In this document: one piece after another, positions 42,275-50,210 of the stretch
How positions within the stretch are numbered: position 1 is the first letter of the stretch
Layout of the letters: each line of letters starts with the position of its first letter
From: JACVRW01 sp963728155
GTDB taxonomy: Bacteria > Actinomycetota > Thermoleophilia > Solirubrobacterales > Thermoleophilaceae
Reading direction: 5' to 3'
Assembly (NCBI GenBank): GCA_963728155.1
Contig: CAVSJF010000006.1
Span: 248,001-312,000 of the forward strand
DNA: 64,000 nt
Translations under genes and position numbers: made by a program
The notes under the pieces: model-generated
What the model was told of the DNA's origin: nothing
The model's database searches: none
The model's input: the letters and a program-made list of their open reading frames with translations, nothing else

Positions 42275-44368
42275 CTACGCCTCGATCGCGATCTGCGCGT
42301 CGCCGAACTCGGTCATCCGCAGGTGATCCCCCTCGTGGAGGACGATGCTCGTGAACGGGAACTCCAGGATCGCCGGCCCTGTCGCCTCGCGCGTGGACGG
42401 ACCGTCGTAGATCGCCACGGTGCGGCGTTCGCGCAGGTGAGGCCAGTAGACCTCGCGCTCGGCCTTCTTCCCCTTCGCGCCGGCCGCGTGGCCGTTCACG
42501 TGAGCGACCGGATTGGGGATCGGGACGCGCGCGAGCAGGCGGATCGCGTCGATGGCGTACCCCGCCTCGCGGAACCCCGTCCCCCCTCCGTACTTCTTCG
42601 CGTAGAGCCGCTCGAAGTCGTCGAAGATGGCATTGAGGTCGGCGTCGAGCGCGTCCCCCTCGCGCGCGTCCTCGTAGAGCGGCACCTCGATCACGTGGAG
42701 CTGGCCCTTGTACTTCACGTCGAGGCTCACGTCGAAGAGCGCGTCCGCCGAGTCCCACCCCTGGTCGCGCAGGTCCGCCATCGCGTCGTCACGCAGGTCG
42801 TGGAGCGGCGCCACGACCTCTCCGGCGGCGAACGGCTCGGCCAGGAGGACTGCGGACTCCTTGATGAGCCCGGGGTCGCTGGAGCCGATCCCGAAAGCGC
42901 TCCAGACGGAGGCGATGTTCGAGCCCGGGACGATCACGTCGCTGGCGCCGAGATGGCGCGCGTAGGAGGTGGCGTGCAGCGACGCCGCGCCGCCGTAGGC
43001 GAGGACCGTGAAGTCGCGCGGGTCGTAGCCCTGCTCGAGCGTCATCTTCTGCAGCAGCTCGGCCATCTGGTTCTCGACTATGTGGATGGCGCCGGCGGCC
43101 GCCTCCTCGACCGCCATGCCGAGCCCTTCGGCGACCGGCTCGATCGCTCGTCGAGCGAGGTCCGTGTCGAGCTCGAGGTCGCCGCCGAGGAAGTAGTGGG
43201 GATCGATGTATCCGATCAGGACGTTGGCGTCGGTCACCGTCGGCTCCGTACCCCCGCGCCGGTAGCACGGGGGCCCCGGGAACGCGCCGGCGCTGCGGGG
43301 GCCGACGCGCATGGTGAGGCTCGTGGGGTCCTGCCAGATGATCGAGCCGCCGCCGCTGCCGATCGATCGGACGTCGATGGCCGGGACCTGGTACTCGAAC
43401 TGGTCGACGATCGCCTTGCGGGTGCGCAAGCCGCGCCCGTCGACTATCAAGCCGACGTCGAAGCTCGTTCCGCCCATGTCGGTGCACAGCGCGTTCTTGA
43501 TCTTGTTGCGTTCGAGCAACACCTCCGAGCCGTTCACCCCGCCGACGGGGCCCGAGCCGATCAGAAACGCCGCCGCGCTCCCGGCGCGGCTGAGTGGTGT
43601 GACGCTGCCCGTGCATTGGATGATCAGCACCTCATCGCGGAGGGCCTCCAGCGTCGAGCACACCCGCTCCAGGTACCGGTCTGTCTCCGGCGCGAGATAC
43701 GCGCTCAGCACGCAGGCCATGAAGCGCTCGTACTCGCCCCAGCGGGGAACGACCTCGGCGGAGCTGATCACCGGGAAGCCCTCCGGCACCACCGACAGGA
43801 GCTCCCGCTTGGCCGCCTGCTCGTGCTCGTCGTTGCGAAAGGACCACAGGAAGCAGACCGCGATCGCGGTACAGCCCTCGTCGAGCAGCTCGCGGCCCGC
43901 TCGCTTCACCGCCTCGCGATCGAGCGGCACCACCACGTCGCCGGCCACGTCGATGCGCTCGTCGACCTCCTTGATGTGCCGGCGCGGGACGAGTGGAGCG
44001 GGCTTGTCGGTCACCTGAGGGTGGGTGAGAGCCGAGGTGGGCAGCCCGGCGACGCGGCCGTGGCCCTTCATGATCAGGGTGGCGTCGCGGTGGCCGCGGG
44101 TGGTGATCATCCCGACCTTCGCTCCCGAGCGCTGGACCATGACGTTCGTGGCCACCGTGGTGCCATGCAGGACGTGCTCGACATCACCGAGGAAGCTGTC
44201 GACGTCGGAACCGGCCTGCTCGGCCACCGCCCGCAGGGCGTTCTGGAAGCCCTCCTCGAACTGCGGCGGCGTGGACGGCACCTTCACCGACGTGACGTTG
44301 CCGCCGTCGTCAAGCGCGACGCAGTCCGTGAACGTGCCGCCGATGTCGATGCCGACGATGTAGCCCAT
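42275..44368 (-). CDS. hyuA: HyuA/acetone-carboxylase-beta-like ATPase subunit
   Basis: This 697-residue member of the hydantoinase A/oxoprolinase family has an actin-like ATPase fold. The phosphate-binding segment is VGIDIGGTFTDCVALD. Other hallmarks are VLHGTTVATNVMVQR, VVPRWGEYERF, TDMGGTSFDVGLIVDG and IGSGGGSI. It should phosphorylate or activate the substrate and/or bicarbonate with ATP, together with HyuB. The ATG at 44368 fits the family start and lies six bases after a TACGTT box, so it is probably leaderless. It is divergent from the histidine-phosphatase gene across a palindromic operator. Confidence 0.87.
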   Translation of the reverse strand: MGYIVGIDIGGTFTDCVALDDGGNVTSVKVPSTPPQFEEGFQNALRAVAEQAGSDVDSFLGDVEHVLHGTTVATNVMVQRSGAKVGMITTRGHRDATLIMKGHGRVAGLPTSALTHPQVTDKPAPLVPRRHIKEVDERIDVAGDVVVPLDREAVKRAGRELLDEGCTAIAVCFLWSFRNDEHEQAAKRELLSVVPEGFPVISSAEVVPRWGEYERFMACVLSAYLAPETDRYLERVCSTLEALRDEVLIIQCTGSVTPLSRAGSAAAFLIGSGPVGGVNGSEVLLERNKIKNALCTDMGGTSFDVGLIVDGRGLRTRKAIVDQFEYQVPAIDVRSIGSGGGSIIWQDPTSLTMRVGPRSAGAFPGPPCYRRGGTEPTVTDANVLIGYIDPHYFLGGDLELDTDLARRAIEPVAEGLGMAVEEAAAGAIHIVENQMAELLQKMTLEQGYDPRDFTVLAYGGAASLHATSYARHLGASDVIVPGSNIASVWSAFGIGSSDPGLIKESAVLLAEPFAAGEVVAPLHDLRDDAMADLRDQGWDSADALFDVSLDVKYKGQLHVIEVPLYEDAREGDALDADLNAIFDDFERLYAKKYGGGTGFREAGYAIDAIRLLARVPIPNPVAHVNGHAAGAKGKKAEREVYWPHLRERRTVAIYDGPSTREATGPAILEFPFTSIVLHEGDHLRMTEFGDAQIAIEA

Positions 44369-44374
44369 GAGGCG

Positions 44375-44380
44375 AACGTA
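44375..44380 (-). promoter_or_regulatory. Leaderless -10 box of hyuA (TACGTT)
   Basis: On the reverse strand TACGTT ends six bases before the hyuA ATG. No ribosome binding site is present. Confidence 0.55.
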
Positions 44381-44402
44381 GGCCGGGCGCGATAGCGCGA
44401 GA

Positions 44403-44420
44403 ACTGGCACTTGTGCCAGT
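44403..44420. promoter_or_regulatory. Perfect 18-bp palindrome, candidate operator
   Basis: ACTGGCAC-TT-GTGCCAGT is perfectly symmetric apart from its central TT. It lies between the two divergent -10 boxes (44375-44380 and 44437-44442), where the -35 regions of both should be, so a bound repressor could switch both transcription units. Confidence 0.6.
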
Positions 44421-44436
44421 ACGGTGATGGCGCCGG

Positions 44437-44442
44437 TAGGCT
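44437..44442 (+). promoter_or_regulatory. Leaderless -10 box (TAGGCT)
   Basis: TAGGCT ends seven bases before the ATG at 44450. No ribosome binding site is present. Confidence 0.5.
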
Positions 44443-44449
44443 GGCGCCG

Positions 44450-45133
44450 ATGCCGACGGTCCTCCTCGTCCGGCACGCGCAGGCCTCGTTCGGATCGCGT
44501 GACTACGACGTCCTCTCGCCGCACGGCCTCGAGCAGGCCGCCGCGCTGGCCGAGGACCTGACCCGCCGGGGGGTCCGCGCCCACCGGGTCGTCAGCGGAT
44601 CGCCCGCCCGGCAGCGCGGCACGGCCGAGCCAATCGCCGCCGCGGCTGATCGCGTGGTCGACGTCGATCCCCGCTGGGACGAGTACAGCGCGGACGACGT
44701 CCTCGCGCACCACTCGACCGCCACGGCGCGGCTCGACAGGCCGCCGGGCGCGGCGGAGGCGCCCGTCTCCTCGCGCGAGTTCCAGGACCTGATGGACCCG
44801 GCGCTGCTCGCGTGGGTCCAGGCGGGCGATGATTGCCCCACCCAAGAGCCGTGGTCGGCCTTCGCGCCACGCGTAGCGGCGGCACTCGACGACGTTCTCT
44901 CGGCCCTCGGGTCGGGCGAGACTGCGGTGGTCGCGACGTCCGGGGGCGTCGTCGCCGCCACCTGCGTGGCGCTTCTCGGCCTGCCCGCGCGGGCCTTCGT
45001 GTCCTTCAACCGGGTCACGGCCAACACCGGCGTAACCAAGGTGGTCCACGGCCGCAGCGGCACGTCTCTCGTCTCCTTCAACGAGCACGCACACCTCGAG
45101 CGCGACGGGCGCTCGCTCGTGACCTACCGCTGA
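44450..45133 (+). CDS. Histidine-phosphatase (phosphoglycerate mutase-like) family protein
   Basis: This 227-residue protein has the RH motif (LLVRHAQASFG) and the fold-typical SGSPARQRGTAEPIA and WDEYSADD segments. At the position where most members have SHGG, it has ATSGGVVAATC, so the second catalytic His is replaced by Ser. Similar TSGG variants exist as a subgroup; activity is uncertain. The ATG at 44450 follows a TAGGCT box. It is divergent from hyuA and 13 bases upstream of the glyoxalase-like gene. Confidence 0.8.
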   Translation: MPTVLLVRHAQASFGSRDYDVLSPHGLEQAAALAEDLTRRGVRAHRVVSGSPARQRGTAEPIAAAADRVVDVDPRWDEYSADDVLAHHSTATARLDRPPGAAEAPVSSREFQDLMDPALLAWVQAGDDCPTQEPWSAFAPRVAAALDDVLSALGSGETAVVATSGGVVAATCVALLGLPARAFVSFNRVTANTGVTKVVHGRSGTSLVSFNEHAHLERDGRSLVTYR

Positions 45134-45139
45134 TACGTT
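45134..45139 (+). promoter_or_regulatory. Leaderless -10 box (TACGTT)
   Basis: TACGTT starts immediately after the TGA of the preceding gene and ends seven bases before the ATG at 45147. Confidence 0.5.
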
Positions 45140-45146
45140 CGCTGCC

Positions 45147-45641
45147 ATGCTCGGCGTCACCGCCATCGACCACATCTGCTTCACGGTCCCCGACCTCGAG
45201 CAGGCAACTGTTTTCTTCGAGGAGGTGATCGGCGCTCGCGCCGTCTTCCGGCGCCTCGGTCCCTTCAGCGCTGACGACGAGCCCGGCGGACGAAACTGGA
45301 TGCACGAGCAGCTGCGCATGCCTCCCGACGGCACGCTCCATGCCGCGATACTCGCGCTCGGCCCCGACCAGGGCATCGAGCTCTACGAGGTCGACACCCC
45401 CGACCAGCACACCGACCACGTTCGCCCGCAAGACGTGGGAGCCCCGCACCTCTCGTTCCGGGTGAGGGACTTCGACGCTGCCTACGAGGCGCTGCTCGGA
45501 GAGGAGCGTGTGACCCTGCACGGCGAGCCGCAGGCCGCCGACGAGGGACCGCTCGCCGGCCTGCGCTGGGTGCACTTCGAGACGCCGTGGGGCCTGGTCC
45601 TCGAGATCGACGAGTGGCCGGCGTCGCCCTACGTGCAGTAA
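45147..45641 (+). CDS. Glyoxalase/VOC superfamily protein
   Basis: This 164-residue protein has two beta-alpha-beta-beta-beta units typical of vicinal oxygen chelate enzymes. The first begins GVTAIDHICFTVPDLEQATVFFEEVIGA (metal His in IDHI). The second is GAPHLSFRVRDFDAAYEAL (His in PHLSF), ending WVHFETPWGLVLEID (Glu near LEI). It probably acts on a small oxygenated compound. Its position beside the HyuA/HyuB locus suggests a role in the same ketone or acid pathway, but this is an inference. Confidence 0.83.
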   Translation: MLGVTAIDHICFTVPDLEQATVFFEEVIGARAVFRRLGPFSADDEPGGRNWMHEQLRMPPDGTLHAAILALGPDQGIELYEVDTPDQHTDHVRPQDVGAPHLSFRVRDFDAAYEALLGEERVTLHGEPQAADEGPLAGLRWVHFETPWGLVLEIDEWPASPYVQ

Positions 45642-45643
45642 GG

Positions 45644-45663
45644 AGTCCGCCGGCCGGCGGACT
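45644..45663 (+). terminator. Palindromic hairpin after the glyoxalase-like gene
   Basis: The 20-base perfect palindrome AGTCCGCCGGCCGGCGGACT begins two bases after the stop codon at 45639-45641. No U tract follows (TAAAGGG). Confidence 0.6.
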
Positions 45664-45722
45664 AAAGGGCAGCACCCCCTCGGACGACTACTGAGCTAAC
45701 GAGACGAGGGAAGGGTGATTCG

Positions 45723-46169
45723 ATGGCCAAGGCAGCAGCTGCAGGCGGCGTCGCGGATAGCTCGGTCGCGGACCAGCTCCGCGCACTGGGTGTGAGGGGT
45801 GTCCTCGTGCAGATGGCCGACCGCGGCCAGCTCCTCGCGGTGAAGTGCGAGATGCCGCAGTGCTACCACCACAAGGGTCGCGGCGCGTTCGATCCGGTCA
45901 CGACGCCGCGCACCAAGTGGGCGCCCTCGCCCGACCACTACCCGATCCTCAAGTCGGACGGCGGACACCTCGGCCTCGACAACGTTCGACTGTCCCACAT
46001 CCTGTGCAACCGCCGGGACTATGGATGGCGGCTGCAGATCCGGACGCTGCTCGCGAAAGGCAAGTCCCTCGCCGAGATCGCCGAGGTCCTGAACAACAAG
46101 GGTGTCCCCCCGGCCCACGGTAGGAACCGATGGACGCCCGCCATGGTGCGCAAGGCCTACGTGTCCTAG
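45723..46169 (+). CDS. HNH-like zinc-finger and helix-turn-helix protein
   Basis: This 148-residue protein has a treble-clef-like arrangement CEMPQC, then SPDHYPILKSDGGHLGLDNVRLSHILCNRRDYG, reminiscent of HNH nucleases (DH...N...H...C). The C-terminal part KGKSLAEIAEVLNNKGVPPAHGRNRWTPAMVRKAY resembles the recombinase-type helix-turn-helix that pairs with serine resolvases. No resolvase catalytic domain is present. It could bind or cut DNA; I cannot assign a function. A GGGAAGGG-like site precedes the ATG. Confidence 0.6.
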   Translation: MAKAAAAGGVADSSVADQLRALGVRGVLVQMADRGQLLAVKCEMPQCYHHKGRGAFDPVTTPRTKWAPSPDHYPILKSDGGHLGLDNVRLSHILCNRRDYGWRLQIRTLLAKGKSLAEIAEVLNNKGVPPAHGRNRWTPAMVRKAYVS

Positions 46170-46321
46170 GCCGGCCGTGGGTAGACGCTGCGTCGCGAGG
46201 ATTTCTCGCTCAGGGGGCGACCGTTGGGTCCTGGACTCCTCAAGCGCCATCCCGCCGGGATTCTAAGCAGCGCCAGGATTGTGCCAGCGGTCCGTGACGC
46301 GGTCGGGTCTTTCAAAAAAGG

Positions 46322-46327
46322 TAACTT
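46322..46327 (+). promoter_or_regulatory. Possible -10 box (TAACTT)
   Basis: TAACTT follows an A-rich stretch and lies 28 bases before the GTG at 46356. It could drive the AraC-type gene. Confidence 0.3.
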
Positions 46328-46355
46328 CCGGGCGCCCCGGTCCTGTCTCGCCTGG

Positions 46356-46760
46356 GTGCCGACGCAACGCGCCGACAACGCAAGGAAGCGCCGAGGAGCC
46401 ACGAGCAGGGCGAGCCAAACGCTCGCCGAAGAGGCGCTCGCCATCATCCGGAGCGAGTATGCGACAGACCTGCGCCTGCCCGAGGTCGCGCAACGCATAG
46501 GCGCCTCGGTTCGTGCGCTGCAGCGCGCCCTCGCCGAGCACAGCGAGCTGTCGTTCAGCGAACAGCTGCGGACCACCAGGCTCAACGTGGCCGCCCGCCT
46601 GTTGCGCGGCACCGACCTTCCAGTGGGAGAGGTCGCGATTCGAGCGGGGTACACCTCGCACGCTCCGTTCACCAAGGCGTTTCGCCAGTACCACGGGATA
46701 TCGCCGAAGGCCTACGCCGCGGCGGGCGCGGACGAGCACCGAACACACGTGGAGCCCTGA
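46356..46760 (+). CDS. Short AraC-family DNA-binding protein
   Basis: This protein of about 134 residues is essentially only the two-helix-turn-helix AraC/XylS domain: YATDLRLPEVAQRIGASVRALQRALAEHSELSFSEQL, then LPVGEVAIRAGYTSHAPFTKAFRQYHGISPKAY. The effector domain usual for AraC regulators is absent, so it is either a dedicated short form or the remains of a larger gene. The GTG at 46356 is chosen because VPTQRADNARKRRGA looks like the natural N-terminus; a start at 46224 would add weakly coding residues. Confidence 0.65.
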   Translation: MPTQRADNARKRRGATSRASQTLAEEALAIIRSEYATDLRLPEVAQRIGASVRALQRALAEHSELSFSEQLRTTRLNVAARLLRGTDLPVGEVAIRAGYTSHAPFTKAFRQYHGISPKAYAAAGADEHRTHVEP

Positions 46761-46834
46761 ACTGCGGTCAGGCCGATGTTGGTTCGACCCGGAGCCGCTT
46801 GGGTACCCGCGCCGCATCCGACGAAGGGAGCCCC

Positions 46835-47017
46835 ATGGCTGAACCCGTCCCCACCGGCAGCGACGTGTCCGCCGGCACCTACCGCTGCACCAACTGTGGC
46901 GAAACCATCGAGGTCCAATCCGTGCAGTCGCTGCCCCCTTGCCCGAAATGCGCCAACAACTCCTGGGAAACAGTCTCGGGCGGCGACAGCAAAGACGACC
47001 CCTACCCCGACAGTTAG
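46835..47017 (+). CDS. Small zinc-ribbon protein
   Basis: This 60-residue protein with CTNC and CPKC knuckles 19 residues apart (TYRCTNCGETIEVQSVQSLP, then PCPKCANNSW) binds one zinc as a rubredoxin/ribbon-type fold. An AAGGGAG ribosome binding site precedes the ATG at 46835. The C-terminal tail is acidic. Function is unknown. Confidence 0.72.
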   Translation: MAEPVPTGSDVSAGTYRCTNCGETIEVQSVQSLPPCPKCANNSWETVSGGDSKDDPYPDS

Positions 47018-47031
47018 TCGCGAACGACTAA
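47014..47031 (+). terminator. Small hairpin at the zinc-ribbon stop
   Basis: TTAGTCG and CGACTAA pair (seven base pairs) around a CGAA loop. The left arm includes the stop codon of the zinc-ribbon gene. Confidence 0.4.
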
Positions 47032-47062
47032 GGAGCGGCGGGCCCTAAAGGCAGGGCTTCAC

Positions 47063-48190
47063 ATGCGGGCGCCCGAGGGGATAGCACGCGTGTTCGAAGG
47101 AGTGCGGCCGTTCACGGTGGGTCTGGAAGAGGAGGTCATGCTGCTCGACCCCACTTCGCTGGACCTGCTCGCGTGTGGTTCCGCGGCGCTCGAACGGCTG
47201 CCCCCTGACGGTCGCTTCAAGCTGGAGATGCCGGCTTCCCATCTGGAACTCCTGACAGCTCCGTGCGACGACGTACCTGCGGCGATCGATCAGCTCCGAC
47301 ACGCCCGCCGAACGCTGCGCGACGCGGTGGCGGACTTGACCCTGCCCGCGGTTGCCGGAGTTCACCCCTTCAGCGCGACGGACGGCGAGCTCAATAGCGG
47401 GCCGCGATGGGACCGCACGGCCGGCGAATACGGTCCCATGGCTCGCCGCCAGCTCGTCTGCGCCCTACAGGTGCACGTCGCCGTGGGTGGGGCCGAGCGC
47501 ACGCTGGCCGTCTACAACGGGCTGCGTGAGCATCTGCCCACCCTGGCCGCGCTCGCCGCCAACGCGCCGTTCTATGGTGGCCGCGACACTGGCCTCGCTT
47601 CCGTGCGCCCTAAGATCAGCGAGCTGCTGCCACGCCAGGGCGTACCACCGCCGCTGACCGGCTGGGACGAGCTTGAGCGCGAGCTTCGCTGGGGGCGAGC
47701 CGCGGGAGCGGTGCCCGACGCCGGCGTCTGGTGGTGGGAGCTGCGGGCCCATCTGGACCATGGCACGCTCGAGCTGCGTGTACCGGACGCGCAGACGACG
47801 GTGGCCGACGCGGGCGCCGTTGCCGCGGTCGCCCAGGCCCTGGTGGCGCGGCTGGCCGAGCTTCATGACCAGGGACTGACCGAGAGCCAGCCGGTGCCTA
47901 CCTGGCGCATCGAGGAGAACCGCTGGTCCGCCTGCCGTCACGGCGTAGAAGGCCAATTCGCGGACGTCCGGACGGGGCAGCGGCGACCGGTTCGGGATTG
48001 CCTTCATCTCCTGCTCGATCAGCTCGAGCCGTTCGCGATCCAGCTTGGCGGAGCCGCGCCGCTGGAGCACGCACGCACTCTGATCGAGACCAACGGCTCG
48101 ATGCGACAGCAGGCGGTAGCCGGGGAGGTTGGTGCTAAGGGATTGGCGGAGTGGCTTGCGACCCGATTCGGCGACGGACTAGGCGAGTAG
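47063..48190 (+). CDS. GCS2-type carboxylate-amine ligase (YbdK-like)
   Basis: This 375-residue protein of the GCS2 glutamate-cysteine ligase family has TVGLEEEVMLLDPTSLDLL at its N-terminus (ATP/metal-binding Glu residues). Later segments are RQLVCALQVHVAVGG, WWWELRAHLDHGTLELRVPDAQT and ETNGSMRQQA. Such enzymes make gamma-glutamyl-type amides; with no glutathione or ergothioneine genes nearby the acceptor is unknown. The ATG at 47063 is the first good start. Confidence 0.82.
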   Translation: MRAPEGIARVFEGVRPFTVGLEEEVMLLDPTSLDLLACGSAALERLPPDGRFKLEMPASHLELLTAPCDDVPAAIDQLRHARRTLRDAVADLTLPAVAGVHPFSATDGELNSGPRWDRTAGEYGPMARRQLVCALQVHVAVGGAERTLAVYNGLREHLPTLAALAANAPFYGGRDTGLASVRPKISELLPRQGVPPPLTGWDELERELRWGRAAGAVPDAGVWWWELRAHLDHGTLELRVPDAQTTVADAGAVAAVAQALVARLAELHDQGLTESQPVPTWRIEENRWSACRHGVEGQFADVRTGQRRPVRDCLHLLLDQLEPFAIQLGGAAPLEHARTLIETNGSMRQQAVAGEVGAKGLAEWLATRFGDGLGE

Positions 48191-48201
48191 CAGCACTGCG
48201 A

Positions 48202-49254
48202 TCAGCCGCGGCGGGCCCCGACTCCGCTCAGCAGCTCGCGCAGGCGCAGCGGTCCCGCATTGCCGGGCTCGAGCGGCGGGGTGTCGAGGCCCGCTCCCTC
48301 GCGCATGCCCGCGAGCAGCTCCGAGAGCGCATCGGTGGACGAGTGCGTGGGCGTCCATTCGAGCTCCTGGCGCGCGCGCGAGGCATCCATCACCGGCACG
48401 GCGAGTGCCATGTCGAGCCAGCCGGGCTCGGACGGCTGCAGCCGCAGCTTGAACGAGAGCTCTGCCGCGGCGCGCAGAGCGCGGGCCGGGATACGAACGC
48501 GGCGGGCCTGCATCAGCTCGCTGAGCTCGGGCGGCCCGATCACGGGATCGGCGGCGAGGTTGTAGGCGCCCCGAGCGTCGCCGAGCGCGGCGATGCGGAA
48601 AGCCTCGCCGACATCTCGCGAGTGCACGGCCTGAAACACGAGCCGATCGACATCCGGAACCGCGGGAACCAGCCCCGGCCGGAGCAGCGAGCCCGGCAGC
48701 AGCGGCCCCGCGAATAGCCGCCTGATCTCGGAGGCCGCGTCGCGCGAGAAGATCAGGCCGGGCCGGAACCTCACCACGCGCACCCCCGGCTCGTCCTGCT
48801 CGAAGCGGTCCAGCAGCGTCTCGACGGCCGCCTTGTCGGCCGAGTAGAACGACGAGCCGACCCCGGTGGTGGGCCAGCTCTCGTCCACGGCTCGGTCCTT
48901 GGGACCCGGCCCGTAGGCGCCGACCGACGACGCATAGACCAGCGCCGGTACCCGCGCTCGGGCCGCAGCCTGGAAAACGCGTTCACTGCCCTCGACGTTG
49001 ACCCGGCGGGTGAGGTTGCGATCGCGCGCGGGCTGAATCAGCCAGGCCAGGTGCACCACCGCGTCGGCTCCGGAGAACAGCGGCTCGAGCATGGTGTCGG
49101 CGACATCGGCGGCCCGCCACTCCACCTTCGGGAGCCGAAGCTTCGGCACCCGCCGCGAGAGACCGAGGATAGAATCCACGCCGGGATCGGTCCCGAGCGA
49201 GCGAAGCACGCTCGTGCCCACGTTGCCGCTCGCTCCCACCACGACGACGCGCAC
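48202..49254 (-). CDS. NAD-dependent epimerase/dehydratase (extended SDR)
   Basis: This 350-residue extended short-chain dehydrogenase has the Rossmann motif VVVGASGNVGTSVL, YASSVGAYGP and the catalytic YSADK (YxxxK). A final disordered-looking tail follows the SDR core. The substrate, a nucleotide sugar or small carbonyl compound, is unknown. The GTG at 49254 begins five bases after the stop of the F420-dependent oxidoreductase gene, so it is the third gene of a leftward operon. Confidence 0.82.
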   Translation of the reverse strand: MRVVVVGASGNVGTSVLRSLGTDPGVDSILGLSRRVPKLRLPKVEWRAADVADTMLEPLFSGADAVVHLAWLIQPARDRNLTRRVNVEGSERVFQAAARARVPALVYASSVGAYGPGPKDRAVDESWPTTGVGSSFYSADKAAVETLLDRFEQDEPGVRVVRFRPGLIFSRDAASEIRRLFAGPLLPGSLLRPGLVPAVPDVDRLVFQAVHSRDVGEAFRIAALGDARGAYNLAADPVIGPPELSELMQARRVRIPARALRAAAELSFKLRLQPSEPGWLDMALAVPVMDASRARQELEWTPTHSSTDALSELLAGMREGAGLDTPPLEPGNAGPLRLRELLSGVGARRG

Positions 49255-49259
49255 GACAG

Positions 49260-50210
49260 TCAGCCCAGCCGCGGAATGACGTCGCGTGCGTAGGCGGCGA
49301 AGAACTCGTCGTGGCGGCCCCCGACCTGCTGGACGAATAGCTCGTCGACGCCGGCCTCGGCGTACTCCTGGAAGCTTTCGAGGTGAGCATCGAGATCAGG
49401 CCCGCACGGCAGCGTCGCGGCGATCATCTCGGGCGTGACGAGCTCGGCGGCCTGCTCGAAGTGCTCGGGCGTCGGCAGGATCTGGGCGAGCTCGCCCGGC
49501 AAGCCGTCGTTCGGCCAGATCCGGTGCGCGGTAGCGGCCGCCTCGCCGGCATCGGGACCGAACGCCACCTTCGCTCCCGCCTGAACCGGCTTCCCCCCCG
49601 CCCCCTCCCTGAAGCGCGCGATCGCCTCCTTGTCGGGCGAAGTGGTAACGAACCCATCGCCCACACGGGCAGCGAGGTCGATCGACTTCGGGCCGAAGCC
49701 GGAAACGAGTACAGGAGGCGGCTCGTAGGGAACGGTGAAGAGCTTGGCGTGCTCGACCCGGTAGTGGCGTCCCCTGTGGCTGACGGTCTCGGCGGTCCAG
49801 AGTGCGCGGATCACCTCGATCGCCTCCTCCAGCATCTCGATTCGCTCGTCCGCCTCGGGCCACGCGTCGCCGAAGATGTGCTCGTTGAGGGCCTCTCCGG
49901 TACCCACCCCCAGCGAGAAGCGGCCTTCCAGCAACACCGCCGAGGTGGCGGCCGCCTGAGCCACGACGGCCGGGTGGACGCGCACCGTGGGACATGTCAC
50001 CGCGGTTGCGAGCGGCAGCTTCACCCCGGCGCCGGCGATCGCGCCGATCACGCTCCAGACGAACGAAGACTGGCCCTGCTCGTGAGTCCAAGGGTGGAAG
50101 TGATCGGATATCCACAGCGCATGAAACCCGGCCTCCTCGGCCGCGAGCGCCTGTGCGACCAGCTCCCTGGGGCCGTACTCCTCACAGGAGAGAAAGAACC
50201 CGAGCTTCAT
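49260..50210 (-). CDS. LLM-class F420-dependent oxidoreductase (FGD-like), second copy
   Basis: This 316-residue TIM-barrel protein is paralogous to the one at 17993-18940: MKLGFFLSCEEYGPRELVAQA, WISDHFHPWTHEQGQSSFVWSV, ATAVTCPTVRVHPAVVAQAAAT and LGVGTGEALNEHIFG. The active-site His in SDHFHPW is conserved. It overlaps the upstream membrane protein gene by ATGA and is closely followed by an epimerase gene. Together they may form a small redox module with an unknown substrate. Confidence 0.85.
   Translation of the reverse strand: MKLGFFLSCEEYGPRELVAQALAAEEAGFHALWISDHFHPWTHEQGQSSFVWSVIGAIAGAGVKLPLATAVTCPTVRVHPAVVAQAAATSAVLLEGRFSLGVGTGEALNEHIFGDAWPEADERIEMLEEAIEVIRALWTAETVSHRGRHYRVEHAKLFTVPYEPPPVLVSGFGPKSIDLAARVGDGFVTTSPDKEAIARFREGAGGKPVQAGAKVAFGPDAGEAAATAHRIWPNDGLPGELAQILPTPEHFEQAAELVTPEMIAATLPCGPDLDAHLESFQEYAEAGVDELFVQQVGGRHDEFFAAYARDVIPRLG

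Noticed and set aside
42239..44395. 718-codon open frame opposite hyuA
   Set aside because: Antisense shadow; hyuA has complete ATPase-fold motifs.
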